Source: Phocaeicola abscessus CCUG 55929 (GTDB taxonomy: Bacteria > Bacteroidota > Bacteroidia > Bacteroidales > Bacteroidaceae). From it: a stretch of 64,000 nt of DNA. The stretch's first letter is position 1; each line of letters starts with the position of its first letter. Both the position numbers and the translations under genes were made by a program. Below the pieces are notes generated by a model. The model saw nothing but the letters and a program-made list of their open reading frames with translations, ran no database searches and was not told the origin of the DNA. The stretch spans positions 468,712 to 532,711 of the forward strand of contig NZ_HE997182.1 in assembly GCF_000312445.1 (NCBI RefSeq), written 5' to 3'. This document shows, piece after piece, positions 1-8,788 of the stretch.

Positions 1-285
1 GGATAGGTTCTCTAACCTGAACGGATCTATTTTTAACCTCAACGGCGGGATTCGGAACGTCAAGATATGCTCCTCACACGCGTTAAAAAGAGTTTGAGAT
101 CACGACAGAATAAAATCGCTTCGGTCAAGAAAGAATCTGGATGTCAATTATATGTCGCAATCTTTGGTATATTCTGTTCTTATCACGATAGTTTTTTCCG
201 AACGCACGGAGATATTCTATCGCTATGGGTGAATGCGGCGTTTCGAGTCTTTATTTTTAATTTATTTCAAATAAATTGATAAGAA
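1..285. other. Left-edge non-coding stretch, nothing recognised
   Basis: No gene is supported here. A 70-codon open frame (67-279, plus) has no recognisable domain and no credible start context. The stretch becomes very AT-rich after about 245, as expected for the upstream region of the susC-like gene that follows. It may hold the tail of a gene lying outside the window. Confidence 0.4.
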
Positions 286-316
286 ATTGTTTTTTCTTAA
301 AAAATATCTAATTTTG
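286..316 (+). promoter_or_regulatory. Bacteroidota-type promoter for the phase-variable susC
   Basis: ATTG at 286-289 is followed after 19 bases by TAATTTTG at 309-316. This matches the Bacteroides primary-sigma pattern TTG-N19-TAnnTTTG, with a perfect -7 element. It would place the transcript start near 323 and a leader of about 105 bases before the ATG at 428. No inverted repeats bracketing it were seen, so it does not look like an invertible promoter. Confidence 0.6.
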
Positions 317-427
317 TACTATTAATTTATATTGGGGTAATATTAAAAAATAGAAGTATTGTTCTGGGTTTTTTCGGATAAACACCGATTTATGTTTATC
401 TCAATCATAAGTAAAAACTTAAATACT

Positions 428-509
428 ATGTTAAAAATTCTAAAAATGGGGGGGGGGGGTAATTCTCTCTCTTTGTTGTGGAGGCATTCAGACCTCATTC
501 GCAACGAAT
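428..509 (+). other. Out-of-frame signal-peptide leader with a 12-G tract
   Basis: An ATG at 428 opens a frame that reads MLKILKMGGG and then runs into 12 consecutive G (448-459). With 12 G this frame drifts and ends at a TGA at 521-523. Removing one G (or adding two) joins it to the receptor frame. It then encodes a Lys-containing start, a hydrophobic core (VILSLCCGG) and a cleavage-like site (TSFA/T) directly before the receptor. In the receptor frame itself there is a TAA at 441-443 and no ATG, GTG or TTG before GTG 510. This is the geometry of slipped-strand phase variation. A homopolymer sequencing error would give the same picture and cannot be excluded from one sequence. Confidence 0.75.
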
Positions 510-3500
510 GTGATAGGCATTGAAGTCGTCCAGCAGAACGGCACATGCACCGGCACCGTAAAAGACGGATCAGGCGAAACCGTCATTGGCGCCTCCGTCG
601 TAGTAAAGGGAACCGCCAACGGTACGATTACCGGTATCGATGGCGACTTCTCACTCCAAAATGTTCCGCAGGGAAGCATTATCCAAATTTCATTCGTAGG
701 CTACCAGACACAGGAAGTCAGCTGGACGGGAGCTCCGCTGAACATCGTTCTGAAAGAAGACAGTAAGGTGCTGGATGAGGTGGTCGTGGTAGGATACGGT
801 ACGCAGAAGAAAGTCAACGTGACGGGAGCCGTCAGCATGGTTAATGCCGACGCTATCGAAGCACGTCCGGTGGCCAACGTATCTCAGGCTCTGCAGGGAG
901 CCATTCCGGGCCTGAACTTGACTACCAGCTCCAATGGCGGCGACCTGAACACCGCGATGCGCATCAACATCCGCGGTACGGGTACCATCGGCGATGGCTC
1001 TGTGGACAGTCCGCTGATTCTGATCGACGGCATCGAAGGCAATATGAACACGCTGAATCCGAACGACATCGAGTCGGTCTCCGTATTGAAAGATGCCGCT
1101 TCGGCTTCTATCTACGGTTCGAGGGCTGCGTTCGGTGTCATCCTCATCACAACCAAGAGCGGCAAGTCCGGAAAGGTGAAGGTAAACTATTCGGGCGACA
1201 TGCGCTTCAGCACCGCCACCCAACTGCCCGATATGGTAGACTCTTATTCCTTTGCCTCCTACTTCAATCGGGCTTCCGTTAATGCCGGAGGTTCCAACCA
1301 ATTCGACGATGAAACCATGGAAAGGATACAAAAATTCCTGCGTGGCGAATACACAGACCCCTCCAAACCCGAGTATTACGGCACAATAGCCAATCCTAAA
1401 AGCGGAAAATGGAAAGGCTATACCGGTTCCTTTGCCAATACCGACTGGTTCAGCGAGTTTTATAAGAAAAACGTTCCTTCTACCCAGCACAACCTCAGCT
1501 TGAGCGGAGGAACGGAAAAGTTCAACTGGTCGGTCAGCGGGAGTGTCCTCAACCAAAACGGTCTCATCCGCCACGGACACGACGAGCTGAACCGCTACAC
1601 CATGAACAGTAAACTTTCGGCCGAGCTGGCTAAGTGGGCACGACTGGAATACTCCACCAAATGGACGCGTACCGATTTCGAAAAGCCCCAATACCTCACG
1701 GGGCTCTTCTTCCACAATATCGCACGTCGTTGGCCTACCTGCCCCGTCAAAGATCCTAACGGGCATTGGTTTAAAGGTATGGAAATCGCTGAGCTGGAAG
1801 ACGGCGGTATCTCTCGGGAACACAAAGATCATTTCACCCAGCAGGTGAAATTCACCTTCAACCCGATCACAGGCTGGAACATCTATGCCGAAGGCGCCAT
1901 GCGCACCCAAAACGAGAAATTCACCCGAAACCGCATTCCCGTTTACCACTACTATGTGGACAACACACCGTTCCTGCGCGATAGCGGCTATGGATCAACA
2001 ACCTCCGTTTCCGCCGAACGCTTCCGGCAGAATTACTACGCGGTCAATATATACACCGACTACGTTCGCAGCTTCGGCAAACATAACGGTAAGTTACTGG
2101 CGGGTGTCAACTACGAACGCTATGATCAGGACAACTTGTGGGGTAGTGGCACCGATTTGACGACTTCGGAGAAACCTTACTTGAGCCAGGCGCAAAAGGA
2201 TAAAAAGAATGGCGATTCTTATTGGAATCGTGCTACGGCCGGTTACTTCGGCCGGTTGAATTATGACTACGACGGTAAATACCTCCTTGAAGCCAATATC
2301 CGCTACGACGGTTCTTCACGTTTCGTGGGTGATAAGCGCTGGGCCTGGTTCCCCTCCTTTTCCGTAGGATACAACATTGCTCGCGAAGACTTCTTTGAAA
2401 AACTGACCGACAACATCAGCCTGCTGAAGCTGCGCACTTCGTGGGGGCAATTGGGTAACACCAGCTCCAGATATGACAGCTTTTGGGATTGGTATCCTTT
2501 CTATCAGCAGCAGAGCATCTCCTCAGCCAGTGGCGGATGGCTCATCAACGGTGAAAAACCCAATACTGCCTACATTCCCGGCATCGTTAACAGTAGTATG
2601 ACTTGGGAAACGGTAGAAACGTGGGACGTCGGTCTGGACTGGGCTGCGTTCAATAACCGCTTGACTGGCTCGTTCGATTGGTACAGCCGCACCACCAAAG
2701 ATATGATCGGCCCTGCTCCGCGACTGGGCTCCGTATTGGGAACCAACGCTCCCAAAACCAACAACTGCGATATGCGTACTACCGGTTGGGAACTGGAAAT
2801 AGGCTGGCGCGACCGGATACGCGACTTTAAGTACGGCGCACGCCTCAATCTTTCCGATGCACGTTCTAAGATTCTGAGATATCCCAATGAAACAGGAGAT
2901 ATTTACAGTTATTATAACGGCAAATACCTCAACGAAATCTGGGGATACGAAAGTGTCGGCATTGCCAAAACCGATGCCGAAATGACCGAGTGGCTGAAAA
3001 AGAACAAGCCCAATTGGGGCAGCAACTGGGGAGCAGGCGACGTAATGTTCAAGAACCTCGCAGACCGCAAGGATGCCAGTGGTAAAATCATCGACGAAGG
3101 TATTGTGAACAGCGGAAACAATACGTTGGACGACCATGGTGATCTGAAGCGCATCGGTAACTCTACGCCGCGTTATCGCTTCGGTCTCAATCTGGATGCC
3201 GAATGGAAAGGCTTCGACTTTTCCATCTTCTTCCAAGGTGTGTTGAAACGCGACTGGCATTTCGGTTCGGGCGACCCCTACTTCTGGGGGGCAGTGGGTG
3301 ATGTGTGGCAAAGCGCTGCCTTTAAAGAACACATGGACTATTGGACACCGGAAAATACGGGAGCTTATTATCCGAAACCTTACTTTGGAGAAATCCGGAA
3401 GAACCAAGTTACACAGACGCGCTACCTGCAGGATGCTTCTTACATCCGTTGCAAGAATCTCCAGTTCGGGTACTCGCTGCCGCAATCCGTTCTCCGTCCC

Positions 3501-3677
3501 TCCGGTCTGAGCAACTGCCGCATCTATGTATCGTGCGACAATCTGTTCACCCTCACCAGACTCTCCAGCATCTACGACCCGGAAGTATTCGGCACTTATG
3601 GAAACGAATGGGGAGGATCAGCCAAAACCTACCCGTTGCAAAGAACTGTTTCAGTAGGTGTAAACCTCAGTTTTTAA
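510..3677 (+). CDS. SusC/RagA-type TonB-dependent receptor, probably phase-variable (OFF as sequenced)
   Basis: Outer-membrane TonB-dependent transporter, expected to form a lidded complex with the SusD-like protein that follows and import a glycan or peptide. The open frame from GTG 510 (1055 aa) starts directly in the mature protein. It has a carboxypeptidase-regulatory-like domain (about 10-88, TVKDGSGETVIGASV), the SusC signature DEVVVVGYGTQ (89-99), a plug domain to about 215, then a beta-barrel ending in QRTVSVGVNLSF with the C-terminal aromatic usual for Omp85-inserted barrels. There is no STN domain, so it is a transporter rather than a sigma/anti-sigma signalling receptor. GTG 510 is not a credible biological start because it would leave the receptor without a signal peptide; the true start is probably ATG 428, reached when the upstream G run is one base shorter. 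By eye its codons end in C more often than those of the genes after 6000. Confidence 0.93.
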   Translation: MIGIEVVQQNGTCTGTVKDGSGETVIGASVVVKGTANGTITGIDGDFSLQNVPQGSIIQISFVGYQTQEVSWTGAPLNIVLKEDSKVLDEVVVVGYGTQKKVNVTGAVSMVNADAIEARPVANVSQALQGAIPGLNLTTSSNGGDLNTAMRINIRGTGTIGDGSVDSPLILIDGIEGNMNTLNPNDIESVSVLKDAASASIYGSRAAFGVILITTKSGKSGKVKVNYSGDMRFSTATQLPDMVDSYSFASYFNRASVNAGGSNQFDDETMERIQKFLRGEYTDPSKPEYYGTIANPKSGKWKGYTGSFANTDWFSEFYKKNVPSTQHNLSLSGGTEKFNWSVSGSVLNQNGLIRHGHDELNRYTMNSKLSAELAKWARLEYSTKWTRTDFEKPQYLTGLFFHNIARRWPTCPVKDPNGHWFKGMEIAELEDGGISREHKDHFTQQVKFTFNPITGWNIYAEGAMRTQNEKFTRNRIPVYHYYVDNTPFLRDSGYGSTTSVSAERFRQNYYAVNIYTDYVRSFGKHNGKLLAGVNYERYDQDNLWGSGTDLTTSEKPYLSQAQKDKKNGDSYWNRATAGYFGRLNYDYDGKYLLEANIRYDGSSRFVGDKRWAWFPSFSVGYNIAREDFFEKLTDNISLLKLRTSWGQLGNTSSRYDSFWDWYPFYQQQSISSASGGWLINGEKPNTAYIPGIVNSSMTWETVETWDVGLDWAAFNNRLTGSFDWYSRTTKDMIGPAPRLGSVLGTNAPKTNNCDMRTTGWELEIGWRDRIRDFKYGARLNLSDARSKILRYPNETGDIYSYYNGKYLNEIWGYESVGIAKTDAEMTEWLKKNKPNWGSNWGAGDVMFKNLADRKDASGKIIDEGIVNSGNNTLDDHGDLKRIGNSTPRYRFGLNLDAEWKGFDFSIFFQGVLKRDWHFGSGDPYFWGAVGDVWQSAAFKEHMDYWTPENTGAYYPKPYFGEIRKNQVTQTRYLQDASYIRCKNLQFGYSLPQSVLRPSGLSNCRIYVSCDNLFTLTRLSSIYDPEVFGTYGNEWGGSAKTYPLQRTVSVGVNLSF

Positions 3678-3699
3678 TCATCTAAAGAAAAAAAAACGT

Positions 3700-5718
3700 A
3701 TGAAAATCAATATAAAATATCTAAGTCTGTGCACGATACTGGGAGCCGTTTCCATGATCTCCACCTCGTGCAATGATCTGTTGGACCTGGATCCGGTGAG
3801 CCAGATTACGCCCGAATCCTACTACAACAACGCCGACCAGCTGGCTTCATACCTGAACAGCTACTACGACGGCTTTCTACAGTTGCCTTTCAACGGCGGC
3901 ATGTATCACGATGTAAATACATGGAATGACGGTCTGGCACGCTCCGACCGGAATACCGACATCTTTGTGCAGGATGTGAACGGAAATACGAGACTTTTCT
4001 CCAATGGACACTGGGAAGTACCTGCCGGAAAAAGCTTGCAAGGCTACTATGGAAACTTCCGTATCTGCAACTACTTCCTCGAAAGGGTCATTCCGGCTTA
4101 TGAGGCTAAGAAAATCAGCGGTGACGACGTTCTTATTCGCAACTATATCGGTGAGGCCTATTTCCTGAGAGCCGTCAATTACTTCAATACGATGGCCAGA
4201 TTCGGCGACCTGCCTATCGTTACCACTGTTTTGGAAGACAATGATGCGGCCATCATAGAAGCCAGCAAGCGGAGCCCGCGCAATGAAGTGGCACGTTTCA
4301 TCCTTGCAGATCTGGACAAAGCCATCGGTTTCCTTGCCGACCGTGGAAAATTCAAAGGACAGCGCATTAATAAAGAGACAGCCCTGCTGTTCAAGTCGAG
4401 AGTGGCTCTTTTTGAAGGAACATTCGAAAAATACCACAAAGGCTCGGGACGCGTGCCGGGCGATGCCAACTGGCCGGGAGCCAAGATGGCGTACAACAAC
4501 GGAAAGTCTTTCGATATCGATGCCGAAATACGCTTTTTCCTGACCGAAGCGATGAACGCAGCCAAGCAAGTGGCCGACAAAGCAGAACTGACGGAGAATA
4601 CTCACACCATGAATCCCGCAAACGGAACTGTTTACGGATGGAACGGCTATTTCGAAATGTACAGCCAACCGTTGCTGGCAAACGTGCCTGAAGTATTGCT
4701 GTGGAAAGAGTACAGCTCGGCGCAAAACATCAAGAACGATGTCCCACATCGCGTCAAGATAGGATGTGCCGACGGTTATACCCGCGTCTTTGTCGAGACT
4801 TTCCTGACCAAGAAGGGGCTTCCCATCTATGCGGACGATACGTACAAGGGTGACGTGTCGATAGACGATGCCAAGGCCGGACGCGACGAACGCCTGCAAC
4901 TCTTCGTATGGGGAGAAAGCAACATGCTCGATTCCGATCCGAAAACCCCTACTGCCGGTACTGCCTTTACCAAACCTGACATTACTACAAGTGTAAGCGC
5001 AAAACGTGCCATCACCGGCTATCAGCCGCGCAAGTATTATACTTACGATTATAACCAGACGGAAAACGACGAACGCCGGGGTACCAACGCCTGTCCTATC
5101 TTCCGTTCTGCCGAAGCACTCCTGAACTATATGGAGGCTTCCTATGAACTGAACAAAAGTTTGGATGCCACTGCCAAAGGTTATTGGCAGAAGTTGCGTG
5201 CACGCGCAGGGGTAAGTACGGATATCGATGCCACGATTGCAGCTACTGACTTGACGAAAGAAAACGACTTCGCAGTCTATTCAGGTACGGCAATGATAGA
5301 CAAAACCCTCTACAACATCCGTCGTGAACGCATGGCCGAACTCTTCAGTGAAGGACAACGCTTTCCTGACCTGATACGCTGGCGTGCCTTCGATCGCATG
5401 ATTACGACCAAATGGATTCCCGAAGGTGTCAACTTCTGGACCGAAACCTATAAAAAATACGGCGACTTGAAAGCCGACGGATCGGCCGAAGCCATCGTCT
5501 CAAGCAAGGACCTGAGTATCTATCTGCGTCCTTACAGTCGGAGCATGCAAAGTACCAACGAACTGCGCGACGGTTATAACTGGCACGAGGCATACTATCT
5601 CTATCCCATCGGGAACGAAGATTTACGCTTGGCTTCTCCAGATAAGAAAATAGAAACAAGTAATCTTTATCAGAACATCTACTGGCCGACAACCGGCGGA
5701 GCACACGCCGAGAAATAA
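3700..5718 (+). CDS. SusD/RagB-family outer-membrane lipoprotein
   Basis: Surface glycan- or ligand-binding lipoprotein, partner of the SusC-like receptor 22 bases upstream. The 672-aa product has a lipoprotein signal peptide with lipobox STSC (Cys24), then the typical SusD start (NDLLDLDPVSQITPESYYNN). The family features follow: the early helical TPR-like part (NYIGEAYFLRAVNYFNTMARFG) and the late RRERMAELFSEGQRFPDLIRW motif. It is somewhat longer than many SusD proteins. Its expression would not be switched directly by the upstream G tract, although premature termination of susC translation could reduce it through polarity. No enzymes follow it: a hairpin closes the transcript and an unrelated operon begins about 400 bases on, so the pair has no local clue to its substrate. 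Confidence 0.93.
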   Translation: MKINIKYLSLCTILGAVSMISTSCNDLLDLDPVSQITPESYYNNADQLASYLNSYYDGFLQLPFNGGMYHDVNTWNDGLARSDRNTDIFVQDVNGNTRLFSNGHWEVPAGKSLQGYYGNFRICNYFLERVIPAYEAKKISGDDVLIRNYIGEAYFLRAVNYFNTMARFGDLPIVTTVLEDNDAAIIEASKRSPRNEVARFILADLDKAIGFLADRGKFKGQRINKETALLFKSRVALFEGTFEKYHKGSGRVPGDANWPGAKMAYNNGKSFDIDAEIRFFLTEAMNAAKQVADKAELTENTHTMNPANGTVYGWNGYFEMYSQPLLANVPEVLLWKEYSSAQNIKNDVPHRVKIGCADGYTRVFVETFLTKKGLPIYADDTYKGDVSIDDAKAGRDERLQLFVWGESNMLDSDPKTPTAGTAFTKPDITTSVSAKRAITGYQPRKYYTYDYNQTENDERRGTNACPIFRSAEALLNYMEASYELNKSLDATAKGYWQKLRARAGVSTDIDATIAATDLTKENDFAVYSGTAMIDKTLYNIRRERMAELFSEGQRFPDLIRWRAFDRMITTKWIPEGVNFWTETYKKYGDLKADGSAEAIVSSKDLSIYLRPYSRSMQSTNELRDGYNWHEAYYLYPIGNEDLRLASPDKKIETSNLYQNIYWPTTGGAHAEK

Positions 5719-5740
5719 AACAGTAACAAAGAAAGGCGTG

Positions 5741-5780
5741 GACGAGGAGATAAGCAAGCAGGGCTTATTTCCTCGTCTTT
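5741..5780 (+). terminator. Intrinsic terminator after the first susCD pair
   Basis: A 15-base arm (5741-5755, GACGAGGAGATAAGC) pairs with 5763-5777 through a 7-base loop, with one G-U pair and otherwise perfect. The stem runs into TTT and an AT-rich stretch. It lies 23 bases after the susD-like stop codon. Confidence 0.75.
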
Positions 5781-6072
5781 ATATTCCTTCAACGTGAACA
5801 GAGGATTTTGTTTTTTTATCATCTTAGCAGACTTATAAATCGGGAAATATTATTACGAGTTATTATCTGACACCTTGAAATCGAATTTAGAGTAAGGCAC
5901 ATTCATTTATTGTTACTTATTAAATCATACTACGATAAGGAAAATTATTTGGAGATTCATCTCCGTGGCAGTGCTGTTCTCCTGCCACCAGGTGAAGATA
6001 TCGATTTCCCGATGCCTTTCCTTTGTCCTTTATGCTCATTATTTATACGGAAGAAAATACCTATTTTTAGGT
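5781..6072. other. Intergenic region, no gene seen
   Basis: AT-rich spacer between the terminator of the first susCD pair and the promoter of the cytochrome/imelysin operon. Open frames across it are shadows without recognisable products, and no RNA gene was recognised. Confidence 0.5.
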
Positions 6073-6104
6073 ATTGTTGATTGTTGGAGTTATTTCTACC
6101 TTTG
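6073..6104 (+). promoter_or_regulatory. Promoter of the porin-imelysin-cytochrome operon
   Basis: TATTG ending at 6076 is followed after 20 bases by TACCTTTG (6097-6104), a perfect TAnnTTTG -7 element with good spacing to a TTG -33 element. It lies 26 bases upstream of the first start codon, so the leader is very short. Confidence 0.6.
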
Positions 6105-6130
6105 CGACGAATTTTTCAGGAAATTAAGGA

Positions 6131-7492
6131 ATGAAAATAATAGTAGGTATTTTGGCTTTCGGATGTCTGTGTTCTACGGCGACAGCATTGTATGCGGTCG
6201 AACCGGAAAAGAATTTCCCGGCTAAAGAACGACAAGATAAAGAAAAAGAATCGGTAGACGACGCATATCGGCGATTTCGTTTTGGAGGATATGGAGAGAT
6301 GGTAGCGAATTTTAAGGATTACGGAATCAACCGATTCTACGGGGGGAACGACGGTAATCCGAAGAAGAATCGCAACACGATTGCTATTCCTCGCTTCATT
6401 TTGGCATTGGATTACAAGTTTACGTCCAAGTGGATACTCGGCGCAGAGATAGAGTTTGAATCCGGCGGTACGGGTACGGCCTATGAATTGGAAAATACGG
6501 AGAATGGCGAATATGAAACGGAAGTGGAAAAGGGCGGTGAAGTCGCCATCGAACAGTTTCATATCACTCGTCTCATCCATCCTGCTTTCAACGTCAGAGC
6601 AGGTCATATCATCGTACCTGTGGGATTAACGAATGCGCATCATGAGCCGATCAATTTCTTCGGTACTTCCCGTCCTGAAGGAGAGACGACCATCCTCCCT
6701 TCCACGTGGCATGAGAACGGCTTGGAATTTTTCGGTTCTTTCGGTGTCGGTTATGCCCGTTTTGACTATCAGGCCATGGTGGTTGCCGGACTGAACGCTA
6801 ACGGTTTCGATCGTAATACATGGGTGGCCGATGGAAAACAAGGAATCTTTGAAGAAGATAACTTTACTTCGCCCGCTTATGTAGTTCGTTTGGATTATAA
6901 AGGAGTACCGGGTCTGCGTATAGGGACTTCGTTCTACTACTGTTCCGATGCCGGAACCAATTCGGATATTCCTGATACCTACTCAACGATGGGTAAGATT
7001 CCCGTACGGATTTTTACGGCGGATGCGCAATACCGGAACAAATATGTGACCGCTCGCGGCAATGTGGTGTACGGTAACTTGGGTAACTCTTTCATGCTGA
7101 GCCAAGCAAACGTGAAACAGTCGAACAAATCGCCTTACAGCCGTCTTGCGCCGATCGCTAAGAATGCAGTGAGCTATGCGGCTGAAGCCGGTATTCATAT
7201 CGGTGCATTCCTGAAAGGAAAGAAGGTTCCGGCAATCTATCCCTTTGTCCGTTACGAATATTATAATCCGCAAGAAAAAGGCGAATCCGGACAAACGATG
7301 GACAAGCGTTGTCAGATATCGATGTGGACGATAGGTGCCAACTGGTTTGCTTTGCCCAACTTGGTGGTGAAAGCAGACTATGCTACTCGTCAAATAGGTA
7401 CGGATAAAGTTTTTGGCAGGGCCAAAGGTTATAATAGCGAAAACGAATTTTCTATCGGACTGGCTTATATCGGCTGGTTTTTTAAGAAATAA
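6131..7492 (+). CDS. Outer-membrane porin-like beta-barrel protein
   Basis: Predicted outer-membrane beta-barrel of 453 aa, resembling the OprO/OprP-like porins of Bacteroidota. A signal peptide (cleavage near residue 22, after LYA) precedes a charged stretch. Alternating barrel strands follow (RFGGYGEMVANF, FILALDYKFTSKWILGAEIEF, FNVRAGHIIVPVGLTNAHHEP), and the protein ends in an amphipathic strand, FSIGLAYIGWFFKK. It is the first gene of an operon whose next members are an imelysin-like lipoprotein and a di-heme oxidoreductase. A role in passing a metal ion, metal complex or small anion across the outer membrane is plausible but only inferred from position. The start is the first ATG after a well-placed promoter. 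Confidence 0.8.
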   Translation: MKIIVGILAFGCLCSTATALYAVEPEKNFPAKERQDKEKESVDDAYRRFRFGGYGEMVANFKDYGINRFYGGNDGNPKKNRNTIAIPRFILALDYKFTSKWILGAEIEFESGGTGTAYELENTENGEYETEVEKGGEVAIEQFHITRLIHPAFNVRAGHIIVPVGLTNAHHEPINFFGTSRPEGETTILPSTWHENGLEFFGSFGVGYARFDYQAMVVAGLNANGFDRNTWVADGKQGIFEEDNFTSPAYVVRLDYKGVPGLRIGTSFYYCSDAGTNSDIPDTYSTMGKIPVRIFTADAQYRNKYVTARGNVVYGNLGNSFMLSQANVKQSNKSPYSRLAPIAKNAVSYAAEAGIHIGAFLKGKKVPAIYPFVRYEYYNPQEKGESGQTMDKRCQISMWTIGANWFALPNLVVKADYATRQIGTDKVFGRAKGYNSENEFSIGLAYIGWFFKK

Positions 7493-7511
7493 ACATTAAT
7501 TTTTATATCAG

Positions 7512-8669
7512 ATGAAAAGAAATCTTTTTTACACGGTAGCCCTGACCTTAGGGCTGGTATTCGTTGCTACGGCATGTGGCGACGATAAGAAAGAAACTCC
7601 GAACCCCAATCCCGACGGAATGGATTATACTCCCGAAACGGCTTCGAGTTGGCATAATTACATGAAGAATGTAGCCACATTATTAAGAGACGATGCTACG
7701 GCTCTATACAACTCATGGAATACGAGCCATAAAAAAGGCGATTCTTTTGCGTCCATTTTTAAAGCGCATGACGGCAGGGAGAAATTTAATACGGCCTTTG
7801 ACTGTATTGCCCAGATTATCGACGGTTGTGTGGAAATTTCCGACGAGGTAGGCGAAAAGAAGATTGGCGATCCCTACAAAAAATATATGGCCGGAAATAA
7901 AACGGAGGCTTTGTATTCGGTAGAATCGTGGTATAGCTGGCATTCGCGCGATGATTATACCAACAATATTTATTCTATCCGTAATGCTTACTACGGCTCC
8001 ATGGACGGGAAGGTAAGCACCAAATCCATTTCGGCTTTGGTTGCCGGCGTTAACAAAGAATTGGATAAAAAGGTGATCGATGCGATTGAAGGAGCGGCGA
8101 AAGCTATTCAGGCCATTCCGCAACCTTTCCGCAACAATATCAACAGTAAGGAGACGGTAGCTGCGATGGAAGCTTGCAGCGTGTTGAAAGAGACGCTGGA
8201 AAAGAATCTGAAGCCTTATATTCGCGATCATAAGGCGATAAATACCAATGAGGTGCTGGATCCCGTCGTATCGAATTATGTAGATGTAGTAGTATTGCCT
8301 ACGTATAAAGACTTGAAAGAGAAGAACGAACTGTTGTACAGCGCTGTATTTGCACTGGCTTCCACTCCGAACGATGCCAATTTCGAAAAAACGTGTAAGG
8401 CGTGGATCGCGTCGAGGGAACCGTGGGAAACTAGCGAAGCGTTCTTATTCGGTCCGGTAGATGAGTTAGGTTTGGATCCGAATATGGATAGCTGGCCCTT
8501 AGACCAGAACGCCATCGAACAGCTCTTGAAGTCGCAAAACTGGAAAGAACTGGAATGGAAAGAGGGCGACGACGAGAAGAAAGTGGAAGCTGCCCAGAAT
8601 GTTCGCGGTTTCCATACGTTGGAGTTCTTGCTATTCAAAGACGGCAATCCGCGCAAAGGATTGAAATAG
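7512..8669 (+). CDS. Imelysin-family (peptidase M75-like) lipoprotein
   Basis: Imelysin-like proteins are helical envelope proteins linked to iron uptake, related to EfeO and IrpA; protease activity is not established for most of them. This 385-aa product has a lipoprotein signal peptide (lipobox ATAC, Cys22) and a Pro/Asn-rich linker. The family motif GxHxxE appears as GFHTLE at residues 366-371, only about 15 residues from the C terminus. A predicted helical body with many Lys, Glu and Ala residues lies between. It sits 19 bases after the porin gene and upstream of a DUF1111 di-heme protein, a pairing familiar from proteobacterial imelysin clusters. Likely ligand: iron or another metal, inferred from family and context. 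Confidence 0.82.
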   Translation: MKRNLFYTVALTLGLVFVATACGDDKKETPNPNPDGMDYTPETASSWHNYMKNVATLLRDDATALYNSWNTSHKKGDSFASIFKAHDGREKFNTAFDCIAQIIDGCVEISDEVGEKKIGDPYKKYMAGNKTEALYSVESWYSWHSRDDYTNNIYSIRNAYYGSMDGKVSTKSISALVAGVNKELDKKVIDAIEGAAKAIQAIPQPFRNNINSKETVAAMEACSVLKETLEKNLKPYIRDHKAINTNEVLDPVVSNYVDVVVLPTYKDLKEKNELLYSAVFALASTPNDANFEKTCKAWIASREPWETSEAFLFGPVDELGLDPNMDSWPLDQNAIEQLLKSQNWKELEWKEGDDEKKVEAAQNVRGFHTLEFLLFKDGNPRKGLK

Positions 8670-8693
8670 GGCGCCGGAATAAAAAAGAATGAT

Positions 8694-8734
8694 AGAAGTG
8701 GAGGGAAAAGCTGAGAGGCTTTGCCTTCACTTCT
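8694..8734 (+). terminator. Intercistronic hairpin between the imelysin and di-heme genes
   Basis: Arms AGAAGTG (8694-8700) and CACTTCT (8728-8734) pair perfectly, and inner segments extend the stem (AAAGC with GCTTT). Only three T follow, and the downstream gene starts 54 bases on in the same direction. It is more likely a partial terminator or an mRNA-processing or stability element than a hard stop. Confidence 0.5.
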
Positions 8735-8788
8735 TTGGCGTATTTGGATTGGTGGTTTTCCAAAAAGACATGATTAAATGATTAAAGA

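Noticed and set aside
67..279. A 70-codon open frame at the left edge
   Set aside because: No homologous pattern, no convincing start context, and it runs into AT-rich promoter-like sequence.
286..427. Invertible promoter in front of the first SusC gene
   Set aside because: Invertible promoters are common in Bacteroidota, so flanking inverted repeats were looked for; none was seen and no invertase gene is nearby. The G tract explains switching better.
690..1949. A 419-codon minus-strand open frame, and similar long ones opposite other genes (33832-35331, 26318-27763, 25001-26290)
   Set aside because: All are antisense to well-supported genes and show no family motifs or signal peptides.
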